Assembly (NCBI GenBank): GCA_013178225.1
Contig: JABLXE010000004.1
Location: 62,001 to 126,000 of the forward strand
Length of the DNA: 64,000 nt
Reading direction: 5' to 3'
Source: Methanotrichaceae archaeon
GTDB lineage: Archaea > Halobacteriota > Methanosarcinia > Methanotrichales > Methanotrichaceae
Made by a program: the position numbers and the translations under genes. Under the pieces are notes generated by a model. That model ran no database searches. It had not been told where the DNA came from and saw only the letters and a list, made by a program, of their open reading frames with translations. The stretch's first letter is position 1. Each line of letters opens with the position of its first letter. This document shows, one piece after another, positions 36,201 through 43,236 of this stretch.

Positions 36201-39032
36201 TGCACCGACTTCCTGCGGACTGGTCTTGTCTGCGACCAGTTCGGTCAGAGCAGGCTTCTGGTCAGGTGCGGTTAAAACGAAACTGACCGAGCGGCTGTCA
36301 TCGAATCCATCCTGGCCGGCGTGTTTGCCGTCAATTATCCTGACTTCAACCTGGTGCTCGCCAGTCTTGGCTCCTGCGGTGTCCCAGGTCCACTGGTTCT
36401 GGATAGACCAGTCGCTGACTGCCTGACCGTCCAGGAAGAACCGGTACTGCACCAGATCGTTCTCGGGATCAGAGGCTTGAGCGGTCCAGGTCACGGTTGC
36501 ACCGACTTCCTGCGGACTGGTCTTGTCTGCAACCAGTTCGGTCAGAGCGGGCTTCTGGTTAGGTGCGGTTAAAACGAAACTGACCGATCGGCTTTCGTCA
36601 AATCCATCCTGGCCGGCGTGTTTGCCGTCAATTATCCTTACCTCAACCTGGTGCTCACCAGCCTTGGCTCCTGCGGTGTCCCATTTCCACTGGTTCTGAG
36701 CTGTCCATTCACTCACAGCCTGTCCGTCCAGGAAGAACCGGTACTGCACCGGTTCGTTCTCGGGATCAGAGGCTTGAGCGGTCCAGGTCACGGTTGCACC
36801 GACTTCCTGCGGACTGGTCTTGTCTGCGACCAGTTCGGTCAGAGCGGGCTTTTGGTCAGGTGCGGTTAAAACGAAACTGACCGAGCGGCTGTCATCGAAT
36901 CCATCCTGGCCGGCGTGTTTGCCGTCAATTATCCTTACCTCAACCTGGTGCTCGCCAGTCTTGGCTCCTGCGGTGTCCCAGGTCCACTGGTTCTGGATAG
37001 ACCAGTCGCCGACTGCCTGACCATCCAGGAAGAACCGGTACTGCACCGGATCGTTCTCCGGATCGGCGGCTACAGCGGTCCAGGTCACGGTTGCACCGAC
37101 TTCCTGCGGACTGGTTCTATCAGGGCCGAACTCTGTCAGAGCCGGCTTCTGGTTAGGTGCGGTCAAGGCAAAGCTGGCAGACCTGCGGTCATCGAAGCCG
37201 TCCGGTCCGGCGTGCTGGCCGTCTCTCACTCCCACCTCTACCTGATAGCTGCCGGCAGTGGCAGATGCAGTGTCCCAGATCCAGACGTTGGACCCGGTCC
37301 AGTCGGTCACCGGCTGGCCGTTTAGGAGGAACATGTAGTACAGCTGATCTCCTTCGAAATCAGAGGCTTCAGCCGTCCAGGTCACAACCGTTCCGGTCTC
37401 CTGGGGGCTCATCTCATCGGCACCCAGGTTAACTATGCTCGGTTTCTGGTTCGGAGCAGTTATGACAAAGCTTGCTCCTCGACCATCATCCGAACCATCC
37501 TGGCCGGCGTGTTTTCCGTCAATTATCCTGACCTCTACCTGATTCTCACCCACATCATCGGTGCCGGTCTTCCAGGTCCACTGGTTTTTAGTCGTCCAAT
37601 CGGTTGCAGGCTGGCCGTTTAAGAAGAACCGGTAGCGAATGGGGTCGTTCTCAGGATCCGAAGCTTCAGCCATCCAGGTGATCGCAGCTCCGGCCACCTG
37701 AGGACTGGCTTTGTCAGCCCCGAGACTCTTCAAGGCCGGGATCTGGTTGGGCACGGAAATTGTGAACTGTGCAGACCGGCTGTCATCGAGGCTGTCCGGC
37801 CCGGCGTGCTGGCCGTCTCTTACCCGCGCTTCAACCTGATAGTTACCAGCTGGTGCAGATGAAGTGTCCCAGCTCCAGACATTGGACCCGGTCCAGTCTG
37901 TCACCGGCTGGCCGTTTAAGAAGAACATGTAGAGCAGCGGGTCCCCATCGGAATCGCTGGCCTGGGCGGTCCAGGTTATAGGAGTTCCGGCCTCCTGGGG
38001 GCTGGACCTGTCCGGGCTCAGGCTTACCAGCGCCGGTTTCTGGTTGGGGGCAGTGATCGTGTACTCTGTTGAGGATACATCGTCGTAGCTCTGACGCTTG
38101 GCGTGCTCGCCGTCGATCACCCGAACCTCAATCTCGTAATCGCCGGGTCTCACGCGGGACGTGTCCCATGTCCAGGTATTGGATGCAGACCAATCCTGAG
38201 CCGTCCTGCCGCTCAGCAGGAACTGAAAGAGCAGAGAATCTCCCTCGGGATCGGAGGCCTCAGCGGTCCAGGTCACAGCCGTTCCTGCCGTCTGCGGGCT
38301 GTATGGACTGGCTGTAAATCCCGTCAGAGAGGGAGGCTCGTTGGCCTCGACCAGCTGGGCTGGCGTTCTCCCAAACTCCTGCACTTGTTCAGGCATTTGT
38401 TGGGGTATTTGCTGAGACGCCTGCTGGGGTTCTTCCGCAGCAGCAGGAATCCCGTAAAGCTCTTCCTCTTGAGTTGGCGGAACAAATCCGGGCGTCTCCT
38501 GTCTCTTGGAATTTATGATGTAATCCTGAACGCTTGAAGCGTCGCTCCCGTCTTCGTCGGCGTGATTGCCGTCTCGAATCCAGACCCGAACCTGGTTGGA
38601 GCCTGCATCATCTTCTGAGGTCTCCCATCTCCAGGATTCGCTCCTCGTCCATTCGGTCATCTTCTCCCAGCTTTCGCCGGTTGAGGGCCCGTTCAACCAG
38701 AACTGATAGTAAATCTGATCGCCCTCCGGGTCTATGGCCTTCGCTGACCACCGGATCGTCCTTCCTGCATCCTGAGGGCTGGACCTGTCGGGTTCGAAGT
38801 CGATCAGCTGCGGCGGCTGGTTGCTTCCGCTGGCCTGGTCAAGGCCGGGCAAATCCCCTGAAAACGGATTTCTGGAAGAAAAGTCTCCGGAAAAGGGTTG
38901 CGCCTGAACCGAGGACGCAAGCAGCATCCCGCATGTAATTGCAATCGTTAGAAGCAGAACGAAGTCTACAAATTTTCGTTTTCGGAGCTTTTTAGAGCTA
39001 AGCTCCCTCACGGCGACGTCTATAATTTCCAC
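30264..39032 (-). CDS. Giant secreted surface protein with PKD-like, SdrD-B-like and propeller-like repeats
   Basis: The protein of 2,922 residues begins (GTG start) with a basic segment and a signal peptide ending near residue 45. It contains about 12 repeats of roughly 99 residues, each starting NQKPAL or similar and containing SPQ-x2-G-x3-TW, WDT and DGKHAG motifs, a PKD/cadherin-like fold. A Pro/Thr/Glu-rich linker (about 1227-1290) precedes repeat 12. Six SdrD-B-like domains follow (about 1400-1990, G-x-K-x-x-D-x-N-G-N-G motifs that bind Ca2+ in relatives), then five more PKD-like repeats with the variant GPSTG, a propeller-like region (about 2517-2823) and a final Ig-like domain. No C-terminal anchor is seen. 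Its role may be in the envelope or adhesion. Confidence 0.88.
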   Translation of the reverse strand: MEIIDVAVRELSSKKLRKRKFVDFVLLLTIAITCGMLLASSVQAQPFSGDFSSRNPFSGDLPGLDQASGSNQPPQLIDFEPDRSSPQDAGRTIRWSAKAIDPEGDQIYYQFWLNGPSTGESWEKMTEWTRSESWRWETSEDDAGSNQVRVWIRDGNHADEDGSDASSVQDYIINSKRQETPGFVPPTQEEELYGIPAAAEEPQQASQQIPQQMPEQVQEFGRTPAQLVEANEPPSLTGFTASPYSPQTAGTAVTWTAEASDPEGDSLLFQFLLSGRTAQDWSASNTWTWDTSRVRPGDYEIEVRVIDGEHAKRQSYDDVSSTEYTITAPNQKPALVSLSPDRSSPQEAGTPITWTAQASDSDGDPLLYMFFLNGQPVTDWTGSNVWSWDTSSAPAGNYQVEARVRDGQHAGPDSLDDSRSAQFTISVPNQIPALKSLGADKASPQVAGAAITWMAEASDPENDPIRYRFFLNGQPATDWTTKNQWTWKTGTDDVGENQVEVRIIDGKHAGQDGSDDGRGASFVITAPNQKPSIVNLGADEMSPQETGTVVTWTAEASDFEGDQLYYMFLLNGQPVTDWTGSNVWIWDTASATAGSYQVEVGVRDGQHAGPDGFDDRRSASFALTAPNQKPALTEFGPDRTSPQEVGATVTWTAVAADPENDPVQYRFFLDGQAVGDWSIQNQWTWDTAGAKTGEHQVEVRIIDGKHAGQDGFDDSRSVSFVLTAPDQKPALTELVADKTSPQEVGATVTWTAQASDPENEPVQYRFFLDGQAVSEWTAQNQWKWDTAGAKAGEHQVEVRIIDGKHAGQDGFDESRSVSFVLTAPNQKPALTELVADKTSPQEVGATVTWTAQASDPENDLVQYRFFLDGQAVSDWSIQNQWTWDTAGAKTGEHQVEVRIIDGKHAGQDGFDDSRSVSFVLTAPDQKPALTELVADKTSPQEVGATVTWTAQVSDPENEPVQYQFFLDGQAVSDWSIQNQWTWDTAGAKTGEHQVEVRIIDGKHAGQDGFDDSRSVSFVLTAPDQKPALTELVADKTSPQEVGATVTWTAQAADPENEPVQYRFFLDGQAVSDWSIQNQWTWDTAGAKTGEHQVEVRIIDGKHAGQDGFDDSRSASFNIVAPAEQEAAATAPAKENETPAMVSLSPDQPGPQPIGTAVVWTAEATDPENDPLLYRFLLNGSEVTEWTAGNVWSWTASQAGTSQIEVRVRDGKHAGEDGFDSSMVAEYTINAPVQETAAETPEVETPPAPENVTEPVTPENVTAPVTPAIENVTIPENVTAPVAPSPAVEENLAPVLNLLVPDTTSPQPPGTSVTWSANATDPEGDSILYRFFLSGPATGNSWQPQTGWSAQNAWTWDTTAADTGENQVRVWIRDGKHAPEDNSDGEQIAYFSIVAPSRNITGLKYNDRNGNGVKDRDEPGLSGWTINLQKPDGSQVSTLTAEDGSYRFEGLTAGAYTVSEVLQAGWAATAPESGSQSVELGGSDLTGVEFGNRLNTYSISGMKYNDLNNNGVNDGEPGLSGWTIQLSKDGSEASTAVTGADGSYRFQGLEAGSYTITEVEQAGWTRTAPASGSHSVALKDSDATGLDFGNRGSWSISGMKYQDLDGNGARDEGEPGLSGWTVQLSKDGSVINATTTAQDGSYRFGDLAPGAYTVSEVLQDGWAQTAPASGSYGAELKDADISGLDFGNRADLSLSGVKFYDANGNGVQDEDEPGLPGLQVTLAKDGKEIATTTTGEDGSYTFTNLMPGNYEVDDPILVTVTPSGSAVVNVPAVSPHKISGVKFNDLNGNGQKDSGEQGIDHWGIVLTFVTPGPAPDLLLAQTYTDSNGAYSFANILPGTYKVSELARQGWTPTTPTEITVSVTNSNKANQNFGNRLVTPPQLASILGTKFNDLNGNGAKDAGEPGLPDWEIELKYSSNLTLAATTTTGSDGSYSFLNLTPGSYVVGEVLEDGWTQTKPAVGAGGQVYTITLAAGQNKQGMDFGNRNNNLPPIDPTLVPNKASPQKVGTPIVWTAGATDPEGDSLQYRFIVKGPSSSVVRADTGYSGSNTWSWSTVGYLPGKYNIEVWIRDGNHAGPSGYDVRKEYKNYELTSPNQRPVLKSLFADRPAPQYAGNWVKWTALASDPDGDPLQYRFFLRGPSTGGFWIDQTGWGKNNKWVWRTTGLDIGYSEVLVAVRDGKHAGASGSDDYATSSYYIISLNQPPTITSLSANLPSPQQVGVTARWMATAFDPDGDPVFFRYWLRGPSTGGLWKMVRDWSTDPTWTWPTSLADIGTSEVQVQARDGRHASLTGWDDDAGALFTVLRPNEPPRLTALNPDKPSPQYASTPVKFAAFSSDPDGDPVLYRFWLKGPSTDNAWKVVQDWSYANTWTWNSAAADSGAYTVYVYARDGKHAGVGGYDSAMGASYVLLTAPNMAPKAASLTADKPSPQYAGTSIKWTALASDQDGDPLLYRFWLKGPSTGGSWKVVQDWSSSNQWTWGNTAADAGDYTVYVYVRDGKHAGTGAYDSAVGQTFKLLDPLVARAVTTGSAIKDKPSLLFTGDGFLMAYQSWEKGTGNQGDVTMQKFDPAWSSLKNVWVASDKAYQDSPSLVFSQGYYYLAYVSGETGSRDIFLKKYDGSLNLVETKQLTSSPTNQDSPSLVAAGDSFFLAYQSWDSGSDSGGDLFITRFDQKWNPLSTVQVTDQKSYQDRPSLAYAGGNFYLAYVSKETGNLDIFLQKLDGSLNFLEKKRLTTDGSDQDYPQLKWLNGQFMLLYATKKPGNYDLVLDRFLQDWAPVDSTVVASGPGDQTASSLSYSSLDGMYWVAYASKDSQGQNIFVKPLRLALPAGLKSCDIVLTFSSTKPNRPYTLTAKFYNNYGQLADPSDVGISWSPQDAASSGARLTRVSPGTYQLTSVFGVAGDKSFRVNANIDGCISSKIVGVKVA
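35680..37170 (-). repeat. Five near-identical 297-bp tandem units inside the giant gene
   Basis: The DNA of about residues 620-1117 consists of tandem units of exactly 297 bp (99 codons). Long blocks are base-for-base identical between units, for example the block around GGTCCACTGGTTCTGGATAG. Such conservation at synonymous sites points to recent duplication or gene conversion. The flanking repeats are related in protein but not at DNA level. Confidence 0.8.
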
Positions 39033-39159
39033 ATCCTCACTCTCCCTAGATTATTACTCCTCTTACTCTTAAATCACTTAAACCGGGCTCTTTGCCCCTC
39101 ACTCCTCCAAGTCAGATTCAAGTACCTTGATTTTTACATTAAAGTCTATCAGGGGACGT

Positions 39160-39303
39160 TTATTCAGCTTTGTGTTCATGTGAACTTTTTCTAGGTGCCG
39201 TAGAGAAACCAAAAACGGCTCCCCATGCGACCGATATGATCATAATAGGCAGGAAACCAAGCGGTATCTTCGAATCCCTGATCAATTTTCCGATAGCTTC
39301 CAC
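39160..39303 (-). CDS. Possible small single-helix membrane protein after fae
   Basis: A 47-residue frame begins at a GTG one base after the fae stop and has a hydrophobic helix IPLGFLPIMIISVAWGAVFGF followed by a basic, polar tail. The same frame is open upstream inside fae, where the composition is shadow-like. Expression would depend on coupling to fae. I do not recognise the protein and the call is weak. Confidence 0.3.
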   Translation of the reverse strand: MEAIGKLIRDSKIPLGFLPIMIISVAWGAVFGFSTAPRKSSHEHKAE

Positions 39304-39304
39304 C

Positions 39305-39811
39305 TCAGGCGAAGGGGTGCTTTGCCGAATCCTTTTTGGCCAGGACGTCCTTGGCTGTCGGGCTTCCAGATACCGCGCGCTCAATTGCCAGCTTGGTGGC
39401 CCGATAATTGTAGTCGAAGACCTTTTTCTTATCGCGAGCATCCCATTCGATGAATACGGAGACTATTATGAACAGGTCGTCGGCTTTTTCCTCCAGTATC
39501 GTACCTTCGGCCACACAGTCCATGACCGCCTTGGCCACAGCCGCCTGGGCCGGCCCGAACATCAGCACGGCCTGAGATGCGCCTTTGATGGTCACCTTGT
39601 TCACCATCAGCGTGGACGGCTTGGCCGGCAGATTGGGCTCGAGAACCGCCAGCAGCGGAGTATGCCCTCCCGCCGGCGATGCCAGGGAGTTCACAAAGGC
39701 CTCTTCCACGGCTCCGCCTCTGGGTCCGATAACCAGATCTATGTGAGCGATCTCCGGTCCCTCTCCCACCAGGGCCTCTCCTACGAGCGTTCCCTGAAAG
39801 TGATGCAACAT
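39305..39811 (-). CDS. fae: Formaldehyde-activating enzyme
   Basis: Fae condenses formaldehyde with tetrahydromethanopterin (or tetrahydrosarcinapterin) to the methylene form. The 168-residue protein has [20 protein letters not shown], with the catalytic-region histidine, [29 protein letters not shown] and [13 protein letters not shown], all diagnostic. In methanogens Fae serves C1 balance and formaldehyde detoxification or pentose synthesis. The start at 39811 is supported by a TATA-like AAATATATATC about 20-30 bases upstream, implying a nearly leaderless mRNA; a longer in-frame start at 39976 would run through that promoter. Confidence 0.93.
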   Translation of the reverse strand: MLHHFQGTLVGEALVGEGPEIAHIDLVIGPRGGAVEEAFVNSLASPAGGHTPLLAVLEPNLPAKPSTLMVNKVTIKGASQAVLMFGPAQAAVAKAVMDCVAEGTILEEKADDLFIIVSVFIEWDARDKKKVFDYNYRATKLAIERAVSGSPTAKDVLAKKDSAKHPFA

Positions 39812-40029
39812 AAAACTAGTTTTGGCCACTTTGATATATATTTGTGAGCATCCCGCATTTCTGTCGCGACTGGAAAGTACGCCCCAGAGGTTCAGGAGCC
39901 CTTCAGCACATTCGCAATCCAGCGAACTCTGCGAATAGATGAACGGAAATGGGAAGAGAGCCATGGTCCAGGCCATGAAATTTCGTCCAAGCCATAAAAT
40001 ATATCATCACAATATCTATGTGAGATGCG

Positions 40030-40575
40030 ATGCGCATACTAGTAGTCAATAATTACGGCCAGTTCAACCACCTCATCCGCAGAAGCATCCGCGAAAAGGT
40101 GGACACTGACCTGATCTCCAATGAGACCCCTCCGGAGGCAATCGATGCCCAGGGGCTGATTTTGGGAGGCGGGCCGACGCTGGATCGGGCCGGACGCTGT
40201 GCCGACTATCTTCGTGAAATGGATATCCCTATCCTGGGAATCTGCCTGGGACTGCAGGTCATGGGCACCACCTTCGGCGGAAAGGTAGCTCCCGGAACCA
40301 TAGGCGGCTATGCGGAAGTGGATGTGGATGTGGTAGAAGAGGACGATATTTTAAAGGGCCTTCCTTCCAGGTTCAAGACCTGGGCATCTCATGCCGATCA
40401 GGTGGTGAAGCTTCCGCCGGACTTCGAGGTGCTGGCCCGGTCCAACGTTTGCGAGATCGAGGCCATGAGACACAAAACCCGGCCCCTCTATGGGGTGCAG
40501 TGGCACCCCGAGGTGGTGCACACCGAATACGGCCAGGAGCTTCTGGACAACTTCATCGCCGTCTGCAGAAAATGA
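40030..40575 (+). CDS. guaAA: GMP synthase, glutamine amidotransferase subunit A
   Basis: This subunit releases ammonia from glutamine for GMP synthesis. The 181-residue class I amidotransferase has the nucleophile Cys72 in GICLGLQ and the partner residues His158 and Glu160 in WHPEV. In many archaea GMP synthetase is two separate proteins; the ATPase subunit is encoded at 47635-48549 in this window, about 7 kb away on the same strand. The stop overlaps the start of the YkgJ gene (ATGA). A TATA-like AAAATATATC lies about 30 bases upstream. Confidence 0.95.
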   Translation: MRILVVNNYGQFNHLIRRSIREKVDTDLISNETPPEAIDAQGLILGGGPTLDRAGRCADYLREMDIPILGICLGLQVMGTTFGGKVAPGTIGGYAEVDVDVVEEDDILKGLPSRFKTWASHADQVVKLPPDFEVLARSNVCEIEAMRHKTRPLYGVQWHPEVVHTEYGQELLDNFIAVCRK

Positions 40576-41192
40576 CCGTTTCCTCTAAGGAGGACACCAT
40601 CGCAGACCTGGAGCGTGAGCTTCAGGCTGCCTGCGGCATCTCGGTTGGGGATCTGGCCTCCCGGATCGAGGAGATCGGCTTTCAGTGCCAGGCTTGCGGG
40701 GAATGCTGCCGGGGAGAAGACAACAGCGTTGCGGTCTTCCCTTTCGAGGTAAGACGAATCCTGGAGTTCTGCGGGAAAGAATGGCTGGAGGCCGTGGAGC
40801 CTCCCCAGGATGGCGAATGGGACCGCCAGGGACGTTTTCACACGCTGGAGTGGCGTCTCAAGAAGGAGGGGGGAGACTGCAAGTTCTACTGTGAACAGGG
40901 GTGTCGCATCTATCCGGCCAGGCCGTTCATCTGCCGCACCTACCCGTTCTACCTGGCAGAAGGAAGGCTCAGGTTCTCCCAGTGCCGCGGGCTGGGAAAA
41001 GCCATAAGCCCTCAAGAGGCGGCATCTATGGCCGTCCTGTTGAAGGACCGGTACCTAACCGAGCTAAAGGAAGCTCTCTCTTTGCTGCGAAATTTCCGGG
41101 ACTTCGAGAGAGGCCCGCCGGCAGAAGGTGGCGAGTGCGTCGTTCACGACAGCGAGGGCGAGCACAGGATATTCGGAAGGCATCTATTCTGA
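40572..41192 (+). CDS. YkgJ-family cysteine cluster protein
   Basis: The 206-residue protein has the family motif C-x2-C-x2-C-C (CQACGECC) near residue 40 and a second group KFYCEQGCRIYPARPFICRTYPF, which together probably bind zinc or an iron-sulfur cluster. The biochemical function is unknown. The start ATG at 40572 overlaps the guaAA stop, so the two are translated together. An open frame reaching back to 40449 is out-of-frame overlap with guaAA and is not used. Confidence 0.85.
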   Translation: MTVSSKEDTIADLERELQAACGISVGDLASRIEEIGFQCQACGECCRGEDNSVAVFPFEVRRILEFCGKEWLEAVEPPQDGEWDRQGRFHTLEWRLKKEGGDCKFYCEQGCRIYPARPFICRTYPFYLAEGRLRFSQCRGLGKAISPQEAASMAVLLKDRYLTELKEALSLLRNFRDFERGPPAEGGECVVHDSEGEHRIFGRHLF

Positions 41193-41230
41193 TTCGCGGG
41201 GGCCTTCCGGGCAGCTCTCATCTCAGCTCC

Positions 41231-41941
41231 TCATGTCTTCGACTTCGAGCCGGACCTGCTGGATTTGACTATCCCGTGCACCAGGGCCAGGCCGTCCTGC
41301 GAACGGAATACGGGAATCTCCCAGCTCTCCGAGACCCGGCCAAGGTTCCGGTAAACCAGAATTCCACGGCGCTGCCAGGCCGGCGTCTTGGCCAAATTGG
41401 TGCCGCTTGAGAAGACCAGCTCGTGTATCTCGCTCTCTCTCATTCCGCGGAGCCTTCCCATGGCCTCGGTGCGGCTGAGCCCTTCCTGCAGCAGGCCGAA
41501 GAACCCGTAAGAGAAGACGTGATTTCTCCAGGTTTCGTCCTGCCTCTCGGCCAGATATTCCGCGACCTCGGCATCGCAGACGGGAACGGCGCGGCAATCG
41601 AAGGAGACCAGCCGGCCAAGGCCGAGGGAGAGCGCTCCGGAGAAGAATCCCGCAATCAGGGAGTCTATCTTCTCGATCCGGCCCGAGAAAGGAGCCTCCA
41701 AAAAGAGCAGGCTTATCTCATCGGAGAAAGTGAAGCCCAAAACGGGGTCCAGGCCCGATTCGGTGAAAAAACGCGCCACCGACCCGGCCATCAGCCTGGC
41801 GAAATTGAGGTCGTAGGGTTTTTCGCAGTCTTCCAGGATCTTTCTGAAACCTCTGCCGTCTGCACGGACCATCAGGGGCCCTCTTGCCTTCAGCCCCGAA
41901 TAGATCTCCCAGCTAGACGCCTTTTCGCGGAGCCTTTGCAT
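41231..41941 (-). CDS. Thg1-like tRNA 3'-5' polymerase (tRNA-His guanylyltransferase family)
   Basis: Thg1 and Thg1-like proteins add nucleotides in the 3'-to-5' direction to the 5' end of tRNA, either G-1 of tRNA-His or to repair truncated tRNAs. The 236-residue protein has the polymerase-palm metal motifs MVRADGRGF (Asp28) and FTFSDEISLLF, then HVFSYGFFGLLQEGLS and a C-terminal ROPVYR-like region RRGILVYRNL. The length fits archaeal TLPs. Its start lies inside the 3' end of the PRC-barrel gene (29-base overlap), indicating a two-gene operon. No in-frame TAG interrupts it. Confidence 0.88.
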   Translation of the reverse strand: MQRLREKASSWEIYSGLKARGPLMVRADGRGFRKILEDCEKPYDLNFARLMAGSVARFFTESGLDPVLGFTFSDEISLLFLEAPFSGRIEKIDSLIAGFFSGALSLGLGRLVSFDCRAVPVCDAEVAEYLAERQDETWRNHVFSYGFFGLLQEGLSRTEAMGRLRGMRESEIHELVFSSGTNLAKTPAWQRRGILVYRNLGRVSESWEIPVFRSQDGLALVHGIVKSSRSGSKSKT

Positions 41942-42173
41942 TTCTGGTCAGATGCCTCATGATCACGATGTCGCCCACGGCAGTTACCCAGCGATAGGGT
42001 ACAACGATCCCCTTTCCCTTGAAATCAAAGATATCGCGGTTTACGTCCCCCAGCGCCAGGGCGCTCACCATGCCCCGATCGGGATCTAAGACCGCGTCGT
42101 CAACTCTTCCCACGAAGATCCCCTTTTGGGTGTAGACCTCCAGGCCCAGGAGAGATGTGATATCTGCATGCAT
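41913..42173 (-). CDS. PRC-barrel domain protein
   Basis: The 86-residue protein is a single PRC barrel: SLLGLEVYTQKGIFVGRVDDAVLDPDRG, then FKGKGIVVPYRWVTAVGDIVIM. Archaeal stand-alone PRC-barrel proteins include the cell-division CdpB-type and RimM-like RNA-processing relatives; which applies here cannot be told from sequence. It is first in an operon with the Thg1-like gene, which would suit an RNA role. There is no signal peptide. Confidence 0.85.
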   Translation of the reverse strand: MHADITSLLGLEVYTQKGIFVGRVDDAVLDPDRGMVSALALGDVNRDIFDFKGKGIVVPYRWVTAVGDIVIMRHLTRNAKAPRKGV

Positions 42174-42318
42174 ACAAGAATCCCATAAATAAATTAGGGT
42201 TCAGATATTAAGCTTACGATGATTGGGAAGCCCATCGCAGCCTTCATTAAGAAATAGATCAGGATAGATATATGAAAGGGATTAACTTGAATATGAAGGT
42301 TTTATTGCGGGAGGATCG

Positions 42319-42555
42319 ATGACAGAAGAAGAAAAGGCAGCAACCAAGGCTCCGAGTACCCCTCAGTTCATCCCCAAGCTGAGAGGCAAAAAGGTCCTGA
42401 TCCGGCTGGTCACCGGCGGACAGCCAATATCCGGAATAGTCGAAGCCTACAACCCCTATGAAATAATGGTTCAAACCACCAAAGGGCCGCTTCTGGTCTT
42501 CAAGCACGCCATAGCCACAATCGAGGTCACAGAAGAGTTCTCATGGCAACAATGA
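42319..42555 (+). CDS. LSm/Sm-like RNA-binding protein
   Basis: The 78-residue protein has the Sm1 motif, VLIRLVTGGQPISGIVEAYNPYEIMV, and a shorter second half, PLLVFKHAIATIEV, as in archaeal Hfq/SmAP proteins that form hexa- or heptameric rings on U-rich RNA. A flexible N-terminal 18 residues rich in Lys, Ala and Pro precedes it. GGGAGGATCG lies directly before the ATG. The usual archaeal partner gene rpl37e does not follow; instead an iron-sulfur flavoprotein gene starts 59 bases downstream. Confidence 0.8.
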   Translation: MTEEEKAATKAPSTPQFIPKLRGKKVLIRLVTGGQPISGIVEAYNPYEIMVQTTKGPLLVFKHAIATIEVTEEFSWQQ

Positions 42556-42614
42556 TGGCAATAATGATGAATAGCCGGGACAGCCGGACCGCAGAGCCGG
42601 GCAAGGTGCTGTAA

Positions 42615-43202
42615 ATGAGGATTGCGGGAATCTCCGGCAGCCCCCGAAAGGCCGGAAATTCCGAGTATCTGCTGGGTGAAGCCCTGAAGGTGGCGGAGGA
42701 GCGTGGCTTTTCCACCCAGATGCTGCTCTGCTCGGAGCTTCGAATAGGCTTTTGCGAAGACTGCGGGGCCTGCAGCAGAGGCCGGAGCTGTCAGCATGAG
42801 GACGACATGAAGGCCGTGCTGGCCGCACTGGAGCAGGCCGACGGAATGGTGATCGTCTCTCCGGTCTACTTCGGCTCCGTAACCGCTCAGCTGAAAGCTC
42901 TGTTCGACCGCACCATTCCCCTGAGGCGGCAGGGGATGAAGCTGAAAGACAAGATTGGGTGCGCGGTAACCGTGGGAGGTGCCAGAAACGGAGGCCAGGA
43001 GAGGGCCATAGAGAACATCCACTCCTGGATGCATATTCACGGAATGGTCATCGTTGGAGACAACAGTCACTTCGGCGGGATCGCAGTCCGGCCCGCCTCT
43101 GAGGACCGCATTGGGAAGAACACCACCATTGCCAGCGCCAACAAGCTTTGCGACCTTTTGGAAAGGATCGAGAAGAAAGGCGGTTGCTGGTCAGGGGATT
43201 AA
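42615..43202 (+). CDS. Iron-sulfur flavoprotein (flavodoxin-like NADPH-dependent FMN reductase)
   Basis: The 195-residue protein has the FMN-binding start GISGSPRKAGNSEYLL and the compact cysteine motif C47-x2-C50-x2-C53-x5-C59 that holds a [4Fe-4S] cluster in methanogen Isf proteins. The later SPVYFGSVTAQLKALFDRT is the flavodoxin-like signature. Isf moves electrons, probably from ferredoxin to oxygen or peroxide in methanogens. It ends in front of the convergent curlin-like gene, separated by a terminator for the latter. Confidence 0.9.
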   Translation: MRIAGISGSPRKAGNSEYLLGEALKVAEERGFSTQMLLCSELRIGFCEDCGACSRGRSCQHEDDMKAVLAALEQADGMVIVSPVYFGSVTAQLKALFDRTIPLRRQGMKLKDKIGCAVTVGGARNGGQERAIENIHSWMHIHGMVIVGDNSHFGGIAVRPASEDRIGKNTTIASANKLCDLLERIEKKGGCWSGD

Positions 43203-43207
43203 ATACC

Positions 43208-43217
43208 AAAAAAAAAA
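43208..43217 (-). terminator. T10 terminator of the curlin-like gene
   Basis: Ten A residues on the plus strand give a T10 run on the minus strand about 20 bases after the stop of the secreted repeat protein, a strong archaeal termination signal. Confidence 0.65.
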
Positions 43218-43236
43218 CAGAAGAGATCAATGATAT

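Noticed and set aside
35929-37020. Repeated plus-strand reading frames of 66 and 83 residues
   Set aside because: They are antisense shadows of the 297-bp repeats in the giant minus-strand gene and recur only because the DNA repeats.
39170-39847. Plus-strand 225-residue frame opposite fae
   Set aside because: The minus strand encodes an unmistakable Fae; the plus frame has shadow-like composition.
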